DNA from: a virus
DNA length: 35,917 nucleotides
Virus record (IMG/VR): IMGVR_UViG_3300047172_000172
Location: 1 to 35,917 of that record
Reading direction: 5' to 3' (one strand)
The position numbers were made by a program, and so were the translations under genes. The stretch's first letter is position 1. The number at the start of each line of letters is the position of its first letter. Positions 1 to 10,009 of this stretch are shown here, piece by piece. The notes under the pieces were generated by a model. It was not told the DNA's origin. It did not search any database and was given only the letters and a program-made list of their open reading frames with translations.

Positions 1-2729
1 TTCGTTGACGCGCCCGACCACTTGTAGTAGACGAACGTTCCTGTCGGCGGCAGCACGCCACTGCACGTCGAACCCACGCCCGCATCGGATCCCCACGACG
101 GTGGCCGCGAGAAGTGATTTGTGCAGGGCGGTGCGATCTGGATCGCGGTCGGGAACGTCGAGACGCGAGGATCGAGAACGTCCCACGGCTTGATCGTGCC
201 GATGCCCGGCGAAATCGTTGATGCCGTGGCTCCGGTGCTATGCGCGCCGTCGCTATTCATCGAAATGCGTGCGGCCGTGACCGAGGAGAACGGTGCGCCC
301 TGATAGACCGGGCTTGTGCAGATCGGCGTGCGGTATTTATTGACCTGCCACATGTCCTCGACGTAGCCGAGAGACGGATATGCGAGCTCGGTATGGCAGT
401 CGGGAGCGCCCTGCATCTGAAAATCGGTCGGCAGCCAGATCGGCGAGGTGCTCATCGTTCCGCACGGGCCGGGCGTACACGAGAGATTCACGGGTACGGA
501 CGGCGATCCGTTCGTCACGTAGTTGATTGCGTATCCCGAAGCCTGCGATCCAAAGATCGTGCCGACCGCGGTAAGCGGAGCCGGGCCGTTTCCGACGCCC
601 GAATTTGCCATATACGGCGAGTCGTTGGGATCAGGCGTTGCGTTCGCCGGCAGAATGCCGTTCATGATGTTCTGATTGAAGTAGCACTGCCGTGACCACG
701 GCGGGAACGGTCCGCCGACTGCGGAGATGATGTTCGTCGGACAACCGGACGCAGTGGCTCCGGGATACGGTGAATACGTCGGGCTCGGGTTTGGGGTCGG
801 CGGTCCGGCTTCGATCTGAAGAACGGCCGGCGCGCACATGCCGTACGCGGTCTGCGATCCGGTGCTCGTGGGGGAAGGCGACGAAGCCAGGTTGAGCCCC
901 TGCCCGTATTGGCACGGTGAGGCCGTGGGAGCGGGCAAAAACGCCGTGACGCTCATGAGATACATGCTTGTGCCGGGCGTCGTGCTCGTGACGTTGATGC
1001 TGAACGATGCGGGCGTTGCGCTCGGCTGCGGGAAGTACGGCACGAGAAGCACGGCTCCGGCGCTCGTCGTGTACTGGAACGATTCGTAATTCGCCGGCGT
1101 GGATCCGATGTGGAACGTCGGCGTCGTCGCGAACGGATAGTAGGTCGTCGTCGGGACTGGCGCGATGAGCGCGTTTACGTATTGATCGTATGCGGTCGGG
1201 AAATCGCCCGGGAACGATACGGGAACGGGCGTCGGCGATGCGGTCGGCGTGATGACCGGCACCGGCGTCGGGGACGCGGCACTTGATGCGGTCCCGTTGA
1301 AGAGGCGGAAGAAGCGAACCGCTCCCGGCTTCATCGCGTTCGCGCCCGAGAGCGTGAAGGTTGCGTTCGCGCCTTCGGTGATGACGATCGCGCAGTTGTG
1401 GAACGACTCGTCGTCATACGTCAGCGGCGTGAAGCTCGGGCAGAATCCGGAGGCGCTGTCGTCAATGTTCGATTGGGTATCCCACGAATCGTATGTGACG
1501 ACTTGGTTCGCGTGGAACGCGACCGTTTCGGTCGTCGTGGTCGAGCTATTGACGCACGCGTCAATGTAGCCGGTGGCGCCGCCGTCGTTGCGCGGATAGA
1601 GCTCGCAGTAAACGTCCGCGCCCGATCCGGGATTCGTCATCGTCAACGTGGTTGCGAATGGGTTTGGCGTGACGAGCGGATACGGTTGCAGCTCGCCATA
1701 GAACGCTTGAACGTACGCCGGATTCGTGGGCATCGCGCTCGGCAGCGTCGTCGGAACGGGCGTAACGTAGCTGTAATATGCGGCCGGCGCGAGGCCCGCG
1801 ATCGTTCCGGTGGGCGACGGCGTCGGGGTTGCCGAGGAACTTCCGGTTGGCGTCGGACTTGGCGTCGGGCTTGGGGTAGGCGTGGCGGTTGCGGTGGGCG
1901 TCGGAGACGGTGTCGGACTGGCTGTCGGCGTCGGCGTTGCGGAGGGCCCCTTGTACTCGACCGCGAGCTGCCCGCTCGAGTCGAGCGTCCAATACGACGT
2001 CGGCGATCCGGAGCCGATTCCGTAATACGTGAAGGTTGCCGGCGCCGCGCCGTTACGGATGCCGTTGAGGATCGCTCCCGGAGATGCGGTGATGCTTACG
2101 CCGCCGCCCGGCGTGCCCACGATGATGTCGAAGTACGTGCCGTCCGATCGCAGATACGGATTTGATGCGGCCCCGGTCACGGAGAACGTGGTCGTCGACA
2201 TCGCGGTATTCCCGATGTCCGCGTTCGCATCATAGTAGAGCGCGCCGAACGTATTCGTCGGGGTCGGTGACGGTGATGCGGTCGGCGTGGCTGTCGGAGA
2301 AGACGTGCTCGTGGGCGTGGGCGATGCCGTCGGGGTTGGAGAGGGCGTCGGTGACGCAGTCGGCACGCCGCTCGGCGTCGGTGATGGCGATGGAGTTGCG
2401 GTCGGCGCTCCCGACGGGGACGGCGTGGGCGACGGGGTATGCGTCGGCGTTGGACTTGGCGTGGGTGATGCGGTCGGCGCTACGGTCGGAGCCGAGATCG
2501 GAAACGCGGAGCATGCGGTCGTAATCGGACGGAAAATGCTCGTCGGGAAACCGGCGATGATCTGCCCGATTTTGAGCGTTTGAAGAACTAAGAAGCCCGT
2601 GCATTGCTGCGGCGTAGATGTGGGAACGGGAGTCGCCGCGCTCGCGGGAGACATGAGTTTTTTACATGCGGGTAGCGATAAAAATGCGATAAGAAGCACG
2701 ACCGTAAGTACGGCGAGCCGTTGACGCAT
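1..2729 (-). CDS. Large secreted lipoprotein-like modular protein (C-terminus beyond the window)
   Basis: An open frame runs from an ATG at 2729 to the left edge without a stop, giving at least 909 residues; I followed the frame through the whole stretch. The N-terminus is a hydrophobic signal ending in LSLPAC, a plausible lipobox with Cys22, so the product is probably a lipidated, surface-exposed protein. A short module with two cysteines follows (CTGFLV to TAC), then a long Pro-Thr-Ser linker encoded at about 2256-2500. The rest is beta-rich and Thr/Ser/Gly-rich, broken by further PTPSP linkers encoded near 1809-1945, 1220-1270 and 780-900, which suggests a chain of small domains. I recognise no catalytic motif. 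It sits 18 bases after the 150-residue gene upstream with only a weak ribosome site. The signal peptide, two-Cys module and linker resemble those of the 3210-7064 protein, so the two look related by module shuffling. Virion part versus host-surface protein cannot be decided. Confidence 0.8.
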   Translation of the reverse strand, partial: MRQRLAVLTVVLLIAFLSLPACKKLMSPASAATPVPTSTPQQCTGFLVLQTLKIGQIIAGFPTSIFRPITTACSAFPISAPTVAPTASPTPSPTPTHTPSPTPSPSGAPTATPSPSPTPSGVPTASPTPSPTPTASPTPTSTSSPTATPTASPSPTPTNTFGALYYDANADIGNTAMSTTTFSVTGAASNPYLRSDGTYFDIIVGTPGGGVSITASPGAILNGIRNGAAPATFTYYGIGSGSPTSYWTLDSSGQLAVEYKGPSATPTPTASPTPSPTPTATATPTPSPTPSPTPTGSSSATPTPSPTGTIAGLAPAAYYSYVTPVPTTLPSAMPTNPAYVQAFYGELQPYPLVTPNPFATTLTMTNPGSGADVYCELYPRNDGGATGYIDACVNSSTTTTETVAFHANQVVTYDSWDTQSNIDDSASGFCPSFTPLTYDDESFHNCAIVITEGANATFTLSGANAMKPGAVRFFRLFNGTASSAASPTPVPVITPTASPTPVPVSFPGDFPTAYDQYVNALIAPVPTTTYYPFATTPTFHIGSTPANYESFQYTTSAGAVLLVPYFPQPSATPASFSINVTSTTPGTSMYLMSVTAFLPAPTASPCQYGQGLNLASSPSPTSTGSQTAYGMCAPAVLQIEAGPPTPNPSPTYSPYPGATASGCPTNIISAVGGPFPPWSRQCYFNQNIMNGILPANATPDPNDSPYMANSGVGNGPAPLTAVGTIFGSQASGYAINYVTNGSPSVPVNLSCTPGPCGTMSTSPIWLPTDFQMQGAPDCHTELAYPSLGYVEDMWQVNKYRTPICTSPVYQGAPFSSVTAARISMNSDGAHSTGATASTISPGIGTIKPWDVLDPRVSTFPTAIQIAPPCTNHFSRPPSWGSDAGVGSTCSGVLPPTGTFVYYKWSGAST

Positions 2730-2747
2730 AAAGACCGCTTTCGGAAA

Positions 2748-3197
2748 CTAGGTGGGCGAAGGAGTCGGTAAGGGTGGAGCGGTTTCACATCCGCTGCCGA
2801 TCGGAATGAAAACGGTTCCGATATACGCTTGCACGGTCGAGAGTAATGCGCCACGCGGCATCGGGCTTGCCACGACATAGCCCGCGCACGTGGGCGGCCC
2901 CGGCGATCCCGTTGGTCCGGGCGTCGGCGTTGCGCTCGAAGATGCGCCAGGGTTCGGAATCGACGAACAGAGCACGGGACTTATTCGCACGAAGTCGTTC
3001 TGGTTGCCTGAGGGATACGCGAGATAGACCTGGCCCTTCGCGTATCCCGGAATCGAAACGAGCGCGACGTAGCCGATACAGTCACCCGAAGGTAACGGCG
3101 TTGGCGTACCCGCGATCGCAATCGTTCTATGCATTCCGGATCGAGCGGTCAAAACCAATCCAACGAGTAGGAGCGCCACGAGAATGCGCCTCTGCAT
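2748..3197 (-). CDS. Small secreted protein made of two tandem two-cysteine mini-modules
   Basis: About 149 residues. The N-terminus has a basic start and a strong hydrophobic stretch (VALLLVGLVLTA), so it is predicted to be exported; the Cys of a lipobox is missing. The mature part is two copies of a short module, each starting with Cys-x-Gly-Tyr-Val and closing with a second Cys some 30-35 residues later, separated and followed by Pro/Thr/Ser-rich spacers. A sequence stretch near the signal (IAIAGTP) is shared with the 3210-7064 protein, and the mini-module also occurs there and in the 1-2729 protein. A GTG at 3200 precedes the ATG at 3197. The TAGGAG just upstream, which also contains the stop codon of the previous gene, serves either start. 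Function is unknown; it looks like the minimal form of the cassette's N-terminal unit. Confidence 0.72.
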   Translation of the reverse strand: MQRRILVALLLVGLVLTARSGMHRTIAIAGTPTPLPSGDCIGYVALVSIPGYAKGQVYLAYPSGNQNDFVRISPVLCSSIPNPGASSSATPTPGPTGSPGPPTCAGYVVASPMPRGALLSTVQAYIGTVFIPIGSGCETAPPLPTPSPT

Positions 3198-3209
3198 CAC
3201 GTAACGCTC

Positions 3210-6200
3210 CTAGGACGGAGGCGCGGTATACGACGGTGCGATCGTCGCTGCCGGCGTCGGAACCGGAGTGAAAGGCGGACTCGGCACCGGCGAAGGTGTC
3301 GCAGGCGCCGTTCCCGTTCCCCACGTCATCACTTGGATATTGTCCTGGATGTTCGTCAGCGTGATTGAAGGCGTGCTGCCGCCGGACCCTGTGACCGTCG
3401 GCGACGTCCAGTTGAAAGTCGCGAGATCCGCATTGAGTTCGGCGTAACACGAGTCCGAGATACCGCCGCGTCCCTGCGTCACGCCGAGGCACGACGAGTC
3501 CGAACGCTCCGTCGTCCCGAATTGCCCGACTTGGACCCACGTCGTCCCCGCGGGGAGCGTGAACGTCGCGGTCTGCGGGTAGTACGGAAGCGGCGTCGAG
3601 GTCATGGTCAGACCGCTGATCGGGAAGGCCGTGTCGGCGTTCCAGAAGACCAGCCAATCTTGCCCCGTGCTCCATTGCAACGGAATCGTCTTGATGTTCG
3701 CTGTGACGCCGTTGCCCACGCTGGTCGGCGTGGTCACTTTGACCTGATACTGCGTCGGGGTGAAGGTCGTCGACGGGTTCGGGTCCGCGAGCGTCTGCAT
3801 GAGCGAGCGCGTCTCATACCACGGTGGCTTCACGTTGCCATACATATCGATGACCGCGCCTTCGTACCCGAAGTTTTGGAAGTACGTGTCGTTCGCGTTG
3901 TCTTCGTACAGCACGCCGAAGCCCTTGCGGAATGATTCGGCCCACGTGCGATTGATGTAATACGCATAGATCGGCGCCGGCAGAACGCTCGTCGAGGTGC
4001 CTGTCAGCGCCTGATTATCCTGGTACCCAAATTCGCCCGTCTTCGGAGCGGCCCCGGGAACGTAGGATGTTGCGTATTCGTACCACGTCTCCGGCGGTTC
4101 CGCATTCGACGCGGAGAAGAGTTCCGGCGAGAACGTATTACCCGGCGACCAATGGATATTTCCACGATCGACGAGCTGCGCGAACGTCGGGCTGTTAAGT
4201 GCGAGCCCGCTCGCGTGATTGAGCGTGAACACGCCGGTTACGGTATTTGGCGATGAGGACGTGTTGATCGCCGTAACTGAGACAACTTCGCTATTCGCGC
4301 CGTCGACGACTTGAACCGGCTGGCCGACAACGAACACCGATGCGGTCGCGACGTTGACCGCTTGAGCGGTCGTACTTCCGGTGATCGCTTGCGTGATCGT
4401 CGTATTGCCGAGCGTTGCGTAGAACGCGTTAAGTTCGGCAACTGACGTCGAACTCGGGTGTCCAAGACCGACGCCATCGTTGAGGAGTGGCGGCGACGTG
4501 GGGTGAGATGACGGCAGGATGTTCTTGTTGTAATATTGGGACATCGTCGCGAGGTAGCCCATCTGGGCGTACGCGGAGAGTTCCCAGTTCGAGGCGTTGC
4601 CGTCGTCGGGTTCGTTCGATCCCTCGATGAAATTAATGCACGACGGGCCGCCGTTATATTCGACCTGTTGGTCGAACACGGTCTGGCTTACGGGCGCGTT
4701 GTACGTGCCGTTCGCTTGGCCGAGTTCATTTGCGTACGCGTGCGTGATTCCAGCCGCGCAGAGCGCCTGGAATACCGGATCCGTCGCAGATAGCAGGTTT
4801 GAGCCGCCGGTGTATCCGTCGCGGAGGCCGGCGTTCTCTCCCGGAACGAATTCTGCTTCGAAAGCGGCGATCGTTTGATTGAGATTGGCCGAAAGACCGC
4901 CGTTGTAAGCGTTTGAACCGCTCGCGTGGTTCAAGTAGAAACGGCCGGTCACGGTGTTGGAGCCCGTGTTCACCGCCGTGAGGTAGACGGCCTCACGATT
5001 GGCACCGTCGCCCGCGAGGATGACGCTCCCCGCTGAAAGATAACTTGTGTTGTCAAACGCGACAGTCTGCACCGCGCTCGGGTTAGCCGTGACGTTCGCC
5101 TGGAAGACGTACGTCTTGTTGTACGATGAAGACTCGCCCTGAATTCCGCCAGCATCATAGCCGTATGAACTGACGAATGATTTCGCCGTCTTTACGACCG
5201 GCACACTCGCCGCATCCGAGATCGTATTCGTCCGAGACGCATAGAGTTGCTGAATTTGTGGGAGCGTGAACGTCTCGTTGCTATAAACGGCGAAGTCCTG
5301 GAGAATGCCCGTGAAATAATCGTCCGTCGTTCCGTTGATACCATAGAACGGCACGAATCCGATCGAATCGTTGTCGTAGAACGGGAATGGGTTCGCCGTA
5401 TTCTCGTTAGCTTGAGCGACTTGATTTGAATCGACGTAGATCGTAATGAGCGGATTAGCGCCACCGGTCTGCGGCACGTAGGTTACAAACGCTTGGTGAC
5501 AATTTCCGTCAGCGAAATTCGTTCCCGACGATGCGATCGATTGTTTCGTGAAATCAGAATTCTCTAGGTAGAATCCGATATTTCCGCTTCCGTCGAGATA
5601 AATAACGCGATCAACTTCATACGAACCTGAGATTGAACTCGCCGTGTAATTCGTTGCGTATCCGACCAGATTCCACGGTCCCGTGACAGCAGATCGAACA
5701 GGAGCGCCCACGGATCCCGCGAGCGGTTGGCCCGCGGTGCTCGTTTTAAACCAAATTTCTTCGGCGAACGGCTGGGGCGTCGAGCTTGTAGCGTTCCATC
5801 CGATATAGCTCGTCAGGCCGCCTTCGGCAACCATCGCGTTCGCTGCGGTGCCGTTAAACGAAACCGCGCCGACGCCATTGGACGTGCAGCCAGTCTGATT
5901 CGCCGTTGCAGACGTACCGGTTGCACCAAGCCATCCCTTATGAAAGGCATTGGGCGGCATTCCGGTGAGCGGATCAACTGCGAGATTCTTTTCGTCTCCG
6001 GATCCCTGTGCTTCGGAGAGCGGAGCGAAAGCCACGGGTGAATACGACTCACGCAACGCGTTAAATGACATCGAACTCGAGGTCGGGCTTGGCGTGGGCG
6101 TCGGGCTCGCTGTCGGCGTCGGAGTTGGCGTCGGAGACGCGCTTGGCGTGGCCGTCGGCGTCGGCGTCGGCGTCGCCGATCCGGTCGGCGTGGGCGATGG

Positions 6201-7064
6201 CGTCGGAGATGCCGTCGGCGTTGCGGAAGGCGTCGGACTCGGCGTCGGCGTCGCCGATACGGTAGCCGTCGGCGATGGCGTCGGAGATGCCGTCGGCGTT
6301 GCGGAAGGCGTCGGACTCGGTGACGGCGTCGGCGATACGGTAGCCGTCGGCGTCGGTGAAGCCGCAACGGTTGCGCCGGATCCGATGATGAGAACTTCGA
6401 TTACTTCGTGATTGGTACCGTTGACGAAGCCGCTCGCGAGATCGTTCTCCTCAAGCGTAAATCCGCACGTAGTGGCGGTCAGCGAGGAGCAGCCAGAGAC
6501 CGACGAAGAGTATACGTCAACAATCCCCTGATTCTGAATATTGTCGACGGTAACGGGAAAGATCGCCGGCGGAGCCGTGAATCCGGAATAAAAGAACGTC
6601 CAAGAGCCGTTTACGCCTTGGTTTCCCGGCGACTTTACGAAAGCGACCAGGCAGTTCGAGAGATCGCCGCCCGAATTGATGGGAGATGAAAACGTTCCGC
6701 AGCGATACGTCGACGTAAGCGTCGTCGCAACGAGTCGCCCTGCCGAGATTCCCGTAGCCGTCGGGGTCGGTGAAGGCGTCGACGAAGATGATCCGCTCGC
6801 GGTCGGACCCGGTGTCGGAGGCGCGATACCATTCGGGCACGTCTGCGGAATTCCAACATAGACATCGACGGGCAGCGTAGTCGGGGCAGCGTTATATTGC
6901 GTTCCCACCCTGATACCGAACGCATTGACGCGCGTGACGATCCAGCACTGCGCTGGCGGCGGCGTGCCAGCGATTGCGACGGAAGTTTCGCCGAAATGGC
7001 ATCCAGAAAACGCCATGATCGTTGCGACGAGGGCAAAGAGCATGCCAAGTAGCCGCTGCTTCAT
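3210..7064 (-). CDS. Giant lipoprotein with LamG-like and clan GH-A glycosidase-like domains
   Basis: 1284 residues. A lipoprotein signal ends at FSGC (Cys22). Residues about 30-90 form a two-Cys mini-module, 105-230 a beta-sandwich-like region, and 236-329 a continuous Pro-Thr-Ser linker. Residues about 395-610 look like a LamG/concanavalin-A-type jelly roll (pattern [23 protein letters not shown], and a closing [13 protein letters not shown]). Residues about 730-1100 look like a TIM-barrel glycoside hydrolase of clan [13 protein letters not shown] puts an acid/base candidate at Glu818 after the typical Asn-Glu-Pro, and KTGEFGYQ offers Glu1011 as nucleophile. A roughly 40-residue module occurs twice, at 679-716 and 915-953, the second inside the barrel region. 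The tail is Pro-rich. In phages such enzymes degrade capsule or exopolysaccharide, but a lipid anchor is unexpected. The start is supported by CGGAG upstream. Family assignment is by motif only; the substrate is unknown. Confidence 0.85.
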   Translation of the reverse strand: MKQRLLGMLFALVATIMAFSGCHFGETSVAIAGTPPPAQCWIVTRVNAFGIRVGTQYNAAPTTLPVDVYVGIPQTCPNGIAPPTPGPTASGSSSSTPSPTPTATGISAGRLVATTLTSTYRCGTFSSPINSGGDLSNCLVAFVKSPGNQGVNGSWTFFYSGFTAPPAIFPVTVDNIQNQGIVDVYSSSVSGCSSLTATTCGFTLEENDLASGFVNGTNHEVIEVLIIGSGATVAASPTPTATVSPTPSPSPTPSATPTASPTPSPTATVSATPTPSPTPSATPTASPTPSPTPTGSATPTPTPTATPSASPTPTPTPTASPTPTPSPTSSSMSFNALRESYSPVAFAPLSEAQGSGDEKNLAVDPLTGMPPNAFHKGWLGATGTSATANQTGCTSNGVGAVSFNGTAANAMVAEGGLTSYIGWNATSSTPQPFAEEIWFKTSTAGQPLAGSVGAPVRSAVTGPWNLVGYATNYTASSISGSYEVDRVIYLDGSGNIGFYLENSDFTKQSIASSGTNFADGNCHQAFVTYVPQTGGANPLITIYVDSNQVAQANENTANPFPFYDNDSIGFVPFYGINGTTDDYFTGILQDFAVYSNETFTLPQIQQLYASRTNTISDAASVPVVKTAKSFVSSYGYDAGGIQGESSSYNKTYVFQANVTANPSAVQTVAFDNTSYLSAGSVILAGDGANREAVYLTAVNTGSNTVTGRFYLNHASGSNAYNGGLSANLNQTIAAFEAEFVPGENAGLRDGYTGGSNLLSATDPVFQALCAAGITHAYANELGQANGTYNAPVSQTVFDQQVEYNGGPSCINFIEGSNEPDDGNASNWELSAYAQMGYLATMSQYYNKNILPSSHPTSPPLLNDGVGLGHPSSTSVAELNAFYATLGNTTITQAITGSTTAQAVNVATASVFVVGQPVQVVDGANSEVVSVTAINTSSSPNTVTGVFTLNHASGLALNSPTFAQLVDRGNIHWSPGNTFSPELFSASNAEPPETWYEYATSYVPGAAPKTGEFGYQDNQALTGTSTSVLPAPIYAYYINRTWAESFRKGFGVLYEDNANDTYFQNFGYEGAVIDMYGNVKPPWYETRSLMQTLADPNPSTTFTPTQYQVKVTTPTSVGNGVTANIKTIPLQWSTGQDWLVFWNADTAFPISGLTMTSTPLPYYPQTATFTLPAGTTWVQVGQFGTTERSDSSCLGVTQGRGGISDSCYAELNADLATFNWTSPTVTGSGGSTPSITLTNIQDNIQVMTWGTGTAPATPSPVPSPPFTPVPTPAATIAPSYTAPPS
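6193..6320. repeat. 78-bp-period direct repeat inside a Pro-Thr-Ser linker
   Basis: Bases 6193-6242 recur identically at 6271-6320, a 78-base (26-codon) period within the linker-coding part of the 1284-residue lipoprotein. The whole 6075-6360 stretch is built from GTCGGCGT-type units, which read as [10 protein letters not shown] on the coding strand. Similar tracts code for linkers at about 1809-1945 and 2256-2500. The duplication is in frame and changes linker length without breaking the protein, so length variation by slippage or recombination is likely. Confidence 0.85.
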
Positions 7065-7088
7065 AATGCGTTCTCCGATTCCGTTTCT

Positions 7089-8909
7089 TTAGTAAAGCGA
7101 CGTCGTGATGCCGGGGCTCGTCCCCGATGCGCCACACGCCGTTATGCCGTTGAGCGCGGCCGTATCAAAGACGATGATCTGGCCGACAGACGTCGTCGCC
7201 GGCGTCTCGGCGATAATCGTTCCGGAACAGGCACTTGCGTTATCGTACCAAGTCTCCGAGGTCGTCCCCGCTGCCGTAATGAGCACGTGAGAAATGCGCC
7301 CAGCGGATGCTTTGAGGACCGTTGGACCCGCGGTGCCGGCAGCCGTCGCCGTATTCGTGTAGCCGCCGATCGTCATCCACTGGGGTCCGAGCGTGTACGA
7401 ATCTTTCACGCAGGCGTCGAAGTGGGATTGGCCGACCGCGAAGCACTCGTTGAATCCGACGACCTGAAGGCCTGACGAGGTGTTTGAGAGCCCGTTGCTA
7501 GGCGAGCCCGCGCCGACGTTCTGACCTGCGTAACCTTGCAGCACGTTGGGCTGTGCCGTGGAGGTGTGCCACGTGACGACAGCGGTTCCAGACGTGTAAG
7601 CGGTTGCGATGACTTCGACCGCGGCGAACGCCGGGAAACCCCCGGCGAACGTGCCGTTCGCGGTGGTGCTCGAAGAATTCGTGGTAGCGCTCGTGTAAGT
7701 CGTCAGCGTCCACGGGAACGTCGCCGAGCCGGGGCCGAGGTACGCCTCGTCAGAGGAACCCTTGAAGGAGAGGGTCGCCGTCCAGGTTCCCGAGATGGTG
7801 TACGAGACGCCGCCACCGCCGCCGAGCGGGATTATGCAGGCCGCGTTCAGCGCGGAGAGCGAGCACTGACCGTACGTGCCCGCCTGGTTGACGCCGAGCG
7901 GGTAGCCGCCCGGAGCGCCCTGCGTGAGAACAGCCGCGTTGGGGCTCGCCGTTGCACCAGGCGATGCGAGAGGCACCGGTGCAGGGGTCGGAAATCCGCT
8001 ACCAGCGTTCACGGTGCCGATCGTGTTCGAACCACTCGGCAACGCAGTCGCGAGATTCACGTACGCGTTGCCGGCGAGATCCTCGAAGCACGGCTGGAAC
8101 GTACCGGTCGTGAGCGTCCCCGGCGATGCGGATGCGACGCAGCCGCTACCAAGAAACGATGCGAGCGAAAGCGTTTGATTCGTCGTGCCGCTGTAAGGCG
8201 CCGAAATCGGGTAGACGCCCCCGGTCGGAGTAGGAATCGGAGTCGGCGCGCCAGAGATGGGATAGATTCCGCCCGTTGGGGTCGGAATGGGCGTCGGTGC
8301 GCCGCTGATCGGGTACACGCCGCCCGCCGGAGTCGGAATCGGGGTCGGCGCCGGAGCGAACGTCGGCACGCCCGTCGGGTGGCTGTACATGACGCCGTTG
8401 CCGTCTGATGCGTACGGAATTGGTGTCGCGCCCGATCCGCCACCGCCACCCGAACTCGTCGACGTGCTCGCGAGAACGCCAGCCGTACAGAACACCGTGA
8501 TATTCACGGTCCCGCTGCCGTAGGATGAAACGCGCGCGCGGAACCCTGTGAGACCCGCAACCGGCGTCACGTACAGCCCGTCAGCCGTCGCCGTCGTTGC
8601 TGGCGTGCTGCCCTGGAACGTCGTCGTGTTGAGCGCCGAGTAGGTGCCCGTATCAGGGAGCGCGATATAGGACGATCCAGTCGACGGACCGTTGCCCTCA
8701 CCTTCGAACGTGATCGTTTTCGTCGCGCCGCCCGAAACCGTTGTGGTGCAGGTTGACTGGTTCGTGAGGTTCCGAACGCCGACGCTTCCCGTCGATGTCA
8801 GCGAACCGTAGTTCTGAAGCGCAGGCGTATCGGCGAAACCGCCGATCGTCGCGGTCGCGAACGCCGCAAACGCAAAAAGAGCCGCCAGTATGGCCGCTTT
8901 GGACTTCAT
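7089..8909 (-). CDS. Secreted repeat-containing fibre/adhesin-like protein
   Basis: 606 residues. The first 26 residues form a clean Sec signal peptide with a cleavage-site pattern ending GGFA. Residues about 30-140 are a Thr/Ser/Gly-rich beta-sandwich-like domain with two Cys. A glycine linker (GGGGGSG) and a Pro-Thr-Ile stretch with three 17-residue repeats (SGAPTPIPTPTGGVYPI type) come next. The remainder is beta-rich. The last 80 residues (from KASAGRISHVLI to the C-terminus) resemble a small C-terminal domain often seen on phage minor structural proteins: a lone beta-sandwich with a DNASACSGTII stretch and an ALNGITACG stretch. AGGGAG lies six bases before the ATG. It follows a small membrane-protein gene and precedes the giant lipoprotein. 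Its position among fibre genes suggests a receptor-binding or decoration role; the signal peptide is the anomaly. Confidence 0.82.
   Translation of the reverse strand: MKSKAAILAALFAFAAFATATIGGFADTPALQNYGSLTSTGSVGVRNLTNQSTCTTTVSGGATKTITFEGEGNGPSTGSSYIALPDTGTYSALNTTTFQGSTPATTATADGLYVTPVAGLTGFRARVSSYGSGTVNITVFCTAGVLASTSTSSGGGGGSGATPIPYASDGNGVMYSHPTGVPTFAPAPTPIPTPAGGVYPISGAPTPIPTPTGGIYPISGAPTPIPTPTGGVYPISAPYSGTTNQTLSLASFLGSGCVASASPGTLTTGTFQPCFEDLAGNAYVNLATALPSGSNTIGTVNAGSGFPTPAPVPLASPGATASPNAAVLTQGAPGGYPLGVNQAGTYGQCSLSALNAACIIPLGGGGGVSYTISGTWTATLSFKGSSDEAYLGPGSATFPWTLTTYTSATTNSSSTTANGTFAGGFPAFAAVEVIATAYTSGTAVVTWHTSTAQPNVLQGYAGQNVGAGSPSNGLSNTSSGLQVVGFNECFAVGQSHFDACVKDSYTLGPQWMTIGGYTNTATAAGTAGPTVLKASAGRISHVLITAAGTTSETWYDNASACSGTIIAETPATTSVGQIIVFDTAALNGITACGASGTSPGITTSLY
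8205..8357. repeat. Three tandem 51-bp in-frame units
   Basis: Three consecutive units of 51 bases encode 17-residue repeats of the type SGAPTPIPTPTGG(V/I)YPI in the 606-residue secreted protein. The units diverge mainly at third codon positions, so this is an older duplication kept by selection on protein sequence rather than a fresh slippage event. Confidence 0.8.
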
Positions 8910-8930
8910 GGAGACTCCCTTTCCGGTTAG

Positions 8931-9092
8931 TTAGTTGACGGGATCGGAACCGATGAACGCGACGATCGTAAAGAATGCGAGCAGCGCGAAGAGGCCCGCC
9001 CATCCCTCATTGCCGACGATCCACGAGACGATTGCCGCACACACGAATGTGCCGCAGATGAGACCTTGGCAGAACACGGTTCGCGGATCCAT
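8931..9092 (-). CDS. 53-residue protein with two membrane helices (holin-like candidate)
   Basis: Short gene filling the space between two secreted-protein genes. Its ATG overlaps the stop of the upstream gene (TGATG), implying translational coupling, and it ends with TAA at 8931. Residues 5-25 (from TVFCQGLICGT on) and 31-48 (WAGLFALLAFFTIVAFIG) are two hydrophobic helices with a short loop containing Asn-Glu-Gly; three Cys lie in the first helix. Size and two-helix layout match small holins and antiholins, and no other clear lysis gene is present in the window. It could equally be a small membrane anchor for the exported proteins around it. No family is recognised. Confidence 0.7.
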   Translation of the reverse strand: MDPRTVFCQGLICGTFVCAAIVSWIVGNEGWAGLFALLAFFTIVAFIGSDPVN

Positions 9093-10009
9093 CAGGAACT
9101 GCTCACCGTCATGCCAGTCACGAACGCTTTCGCACTCGCGGTCTCCGAGATCGGCGTGCAGATCGTCCCATCACCGTGAGGGCTTAGTTTCGCGTAAGCA
9201 CCAGAGGCCGTCGCCCTCGCGTTCACCGAAACGATCTCGATGTAGTACACACCCGTCGTCGCGATCGTGAACGAGACCGTTTTATACGACCACGCGCCGT
9301 TGCCGACGACGTAGGTCTGCGACTTGATCGTCCCGCCGGAATCGACAAGCAGCACCTTCGCGGTGCCATTCGCCGTCGCAGAGGCCAGCGTGCAATCGCT
9401 CGAGCCGACGTTGACCGTCTGCGTCTGACCGTAGAGATCGGCGCCGACGACGACGACCGTTCCGGCGTTGACCGACGATCCGCCGTTGAGAACCTGACGC
9501 GCGTCGCCCGAATCGAGCTGGTTACCCGACGAGCCGCACGTTGATCCCGTAATGACGGAGTTCGCCTGGAACACAGGTGTGTTGGGATCGCCCGAGATCG
9601 CCGGCCAGTGCGACGTGCTCGTAATGCAGCCGTCCGTGACCGAAAGTCCGCTCGTGTGCCCTGCCGGCGTCGGTGTTGCGGTTGGCGTCGCGGTGGGAGC
9701 AGGCGTGCTTGATCCGCCTGCGGTCTTGCACGCGATCATCGCGGCGTACGTCGGAACGTACGTTGAGCCCTGACCCGAGAAGCACGATCCGCTGTTGTGG
9801 ATACACGTCGTGAAGTACGACTGCGAGACGATCTCTGTCCCGGACACGGAGCATCCGCTCGCGCCCGTCGCGGAGAGCGTGCCGTTCGCGACGAGCGTGT
9901 TGAGCTCGTTGTAGGTGATGAGCTCGGTCGAACTCTGCGCGCCCACGTGCGTCGCGAATCCAGCGAGGACTGCGAACCCAAGAAGAAGCGAAAGGATCGT
10001 CTTTCGCAT
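9092..10009 (-). CDS. Secreted two-domain fibre/adhesin-like protein
   Basis: 305 residues. A textbook Sec signal peptide (charged MRKT, hydrophobic LSLLLGFAVLAGFA, then HVGAQ with AQ as cleavage site) is followed by a small Cys-containing domain (about 25-90). Next comes a short PAPTATPTATPTP linker near residue 100, then a beta-sandwich of about 190 residues. The second domain has an ordered run of strands ending GVYYIEIVSV, of the kind seen in carbohydrate-binding and fibre-tip domains, but I cannot name a family. The ATG follows the TAG of the S74 fibre gene directly, with AGGG about ten bases upstream. It shares the signal-domain-PT-linker-domain plan with its neighbours downstream. Likely role: surface adhesin or fibre accessory; uncertain. 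Confidence 0.8.
   Translation of the reverse strand: MRKTILSLLLGFAVLAGFATHVGAQSSTELITYNELNTLVANGTLSATGASGCSVSGTEIVSQSYFTTCIHNSGSCFSGQGSTYVPTYAAMIACKTAGGSSTPAPTATPTATPTPAGHTSGLSVTDGCITSTSHWPAISGDPNTPVFQANSVITGSTCGSSGNQLDSGDARQVLNGGSSVNAGTVVVVGADLYGQTQTVNVGSSDCTLASATANGTAKVLLVDSGGTIKSQTYVVGNGAWSYKTVSFTIATTGVYYIEIVSVNARATASGAYAKLSPHGDGTICTPISETASAKAFVTGMTVSSS

Noticed and set aside
5950-6411. Gly-Val-rich plus-strand frame resembling a structural repeat protein
   Set aside because: It is the complement of the PTPSP linker of the lipoprotein gene.
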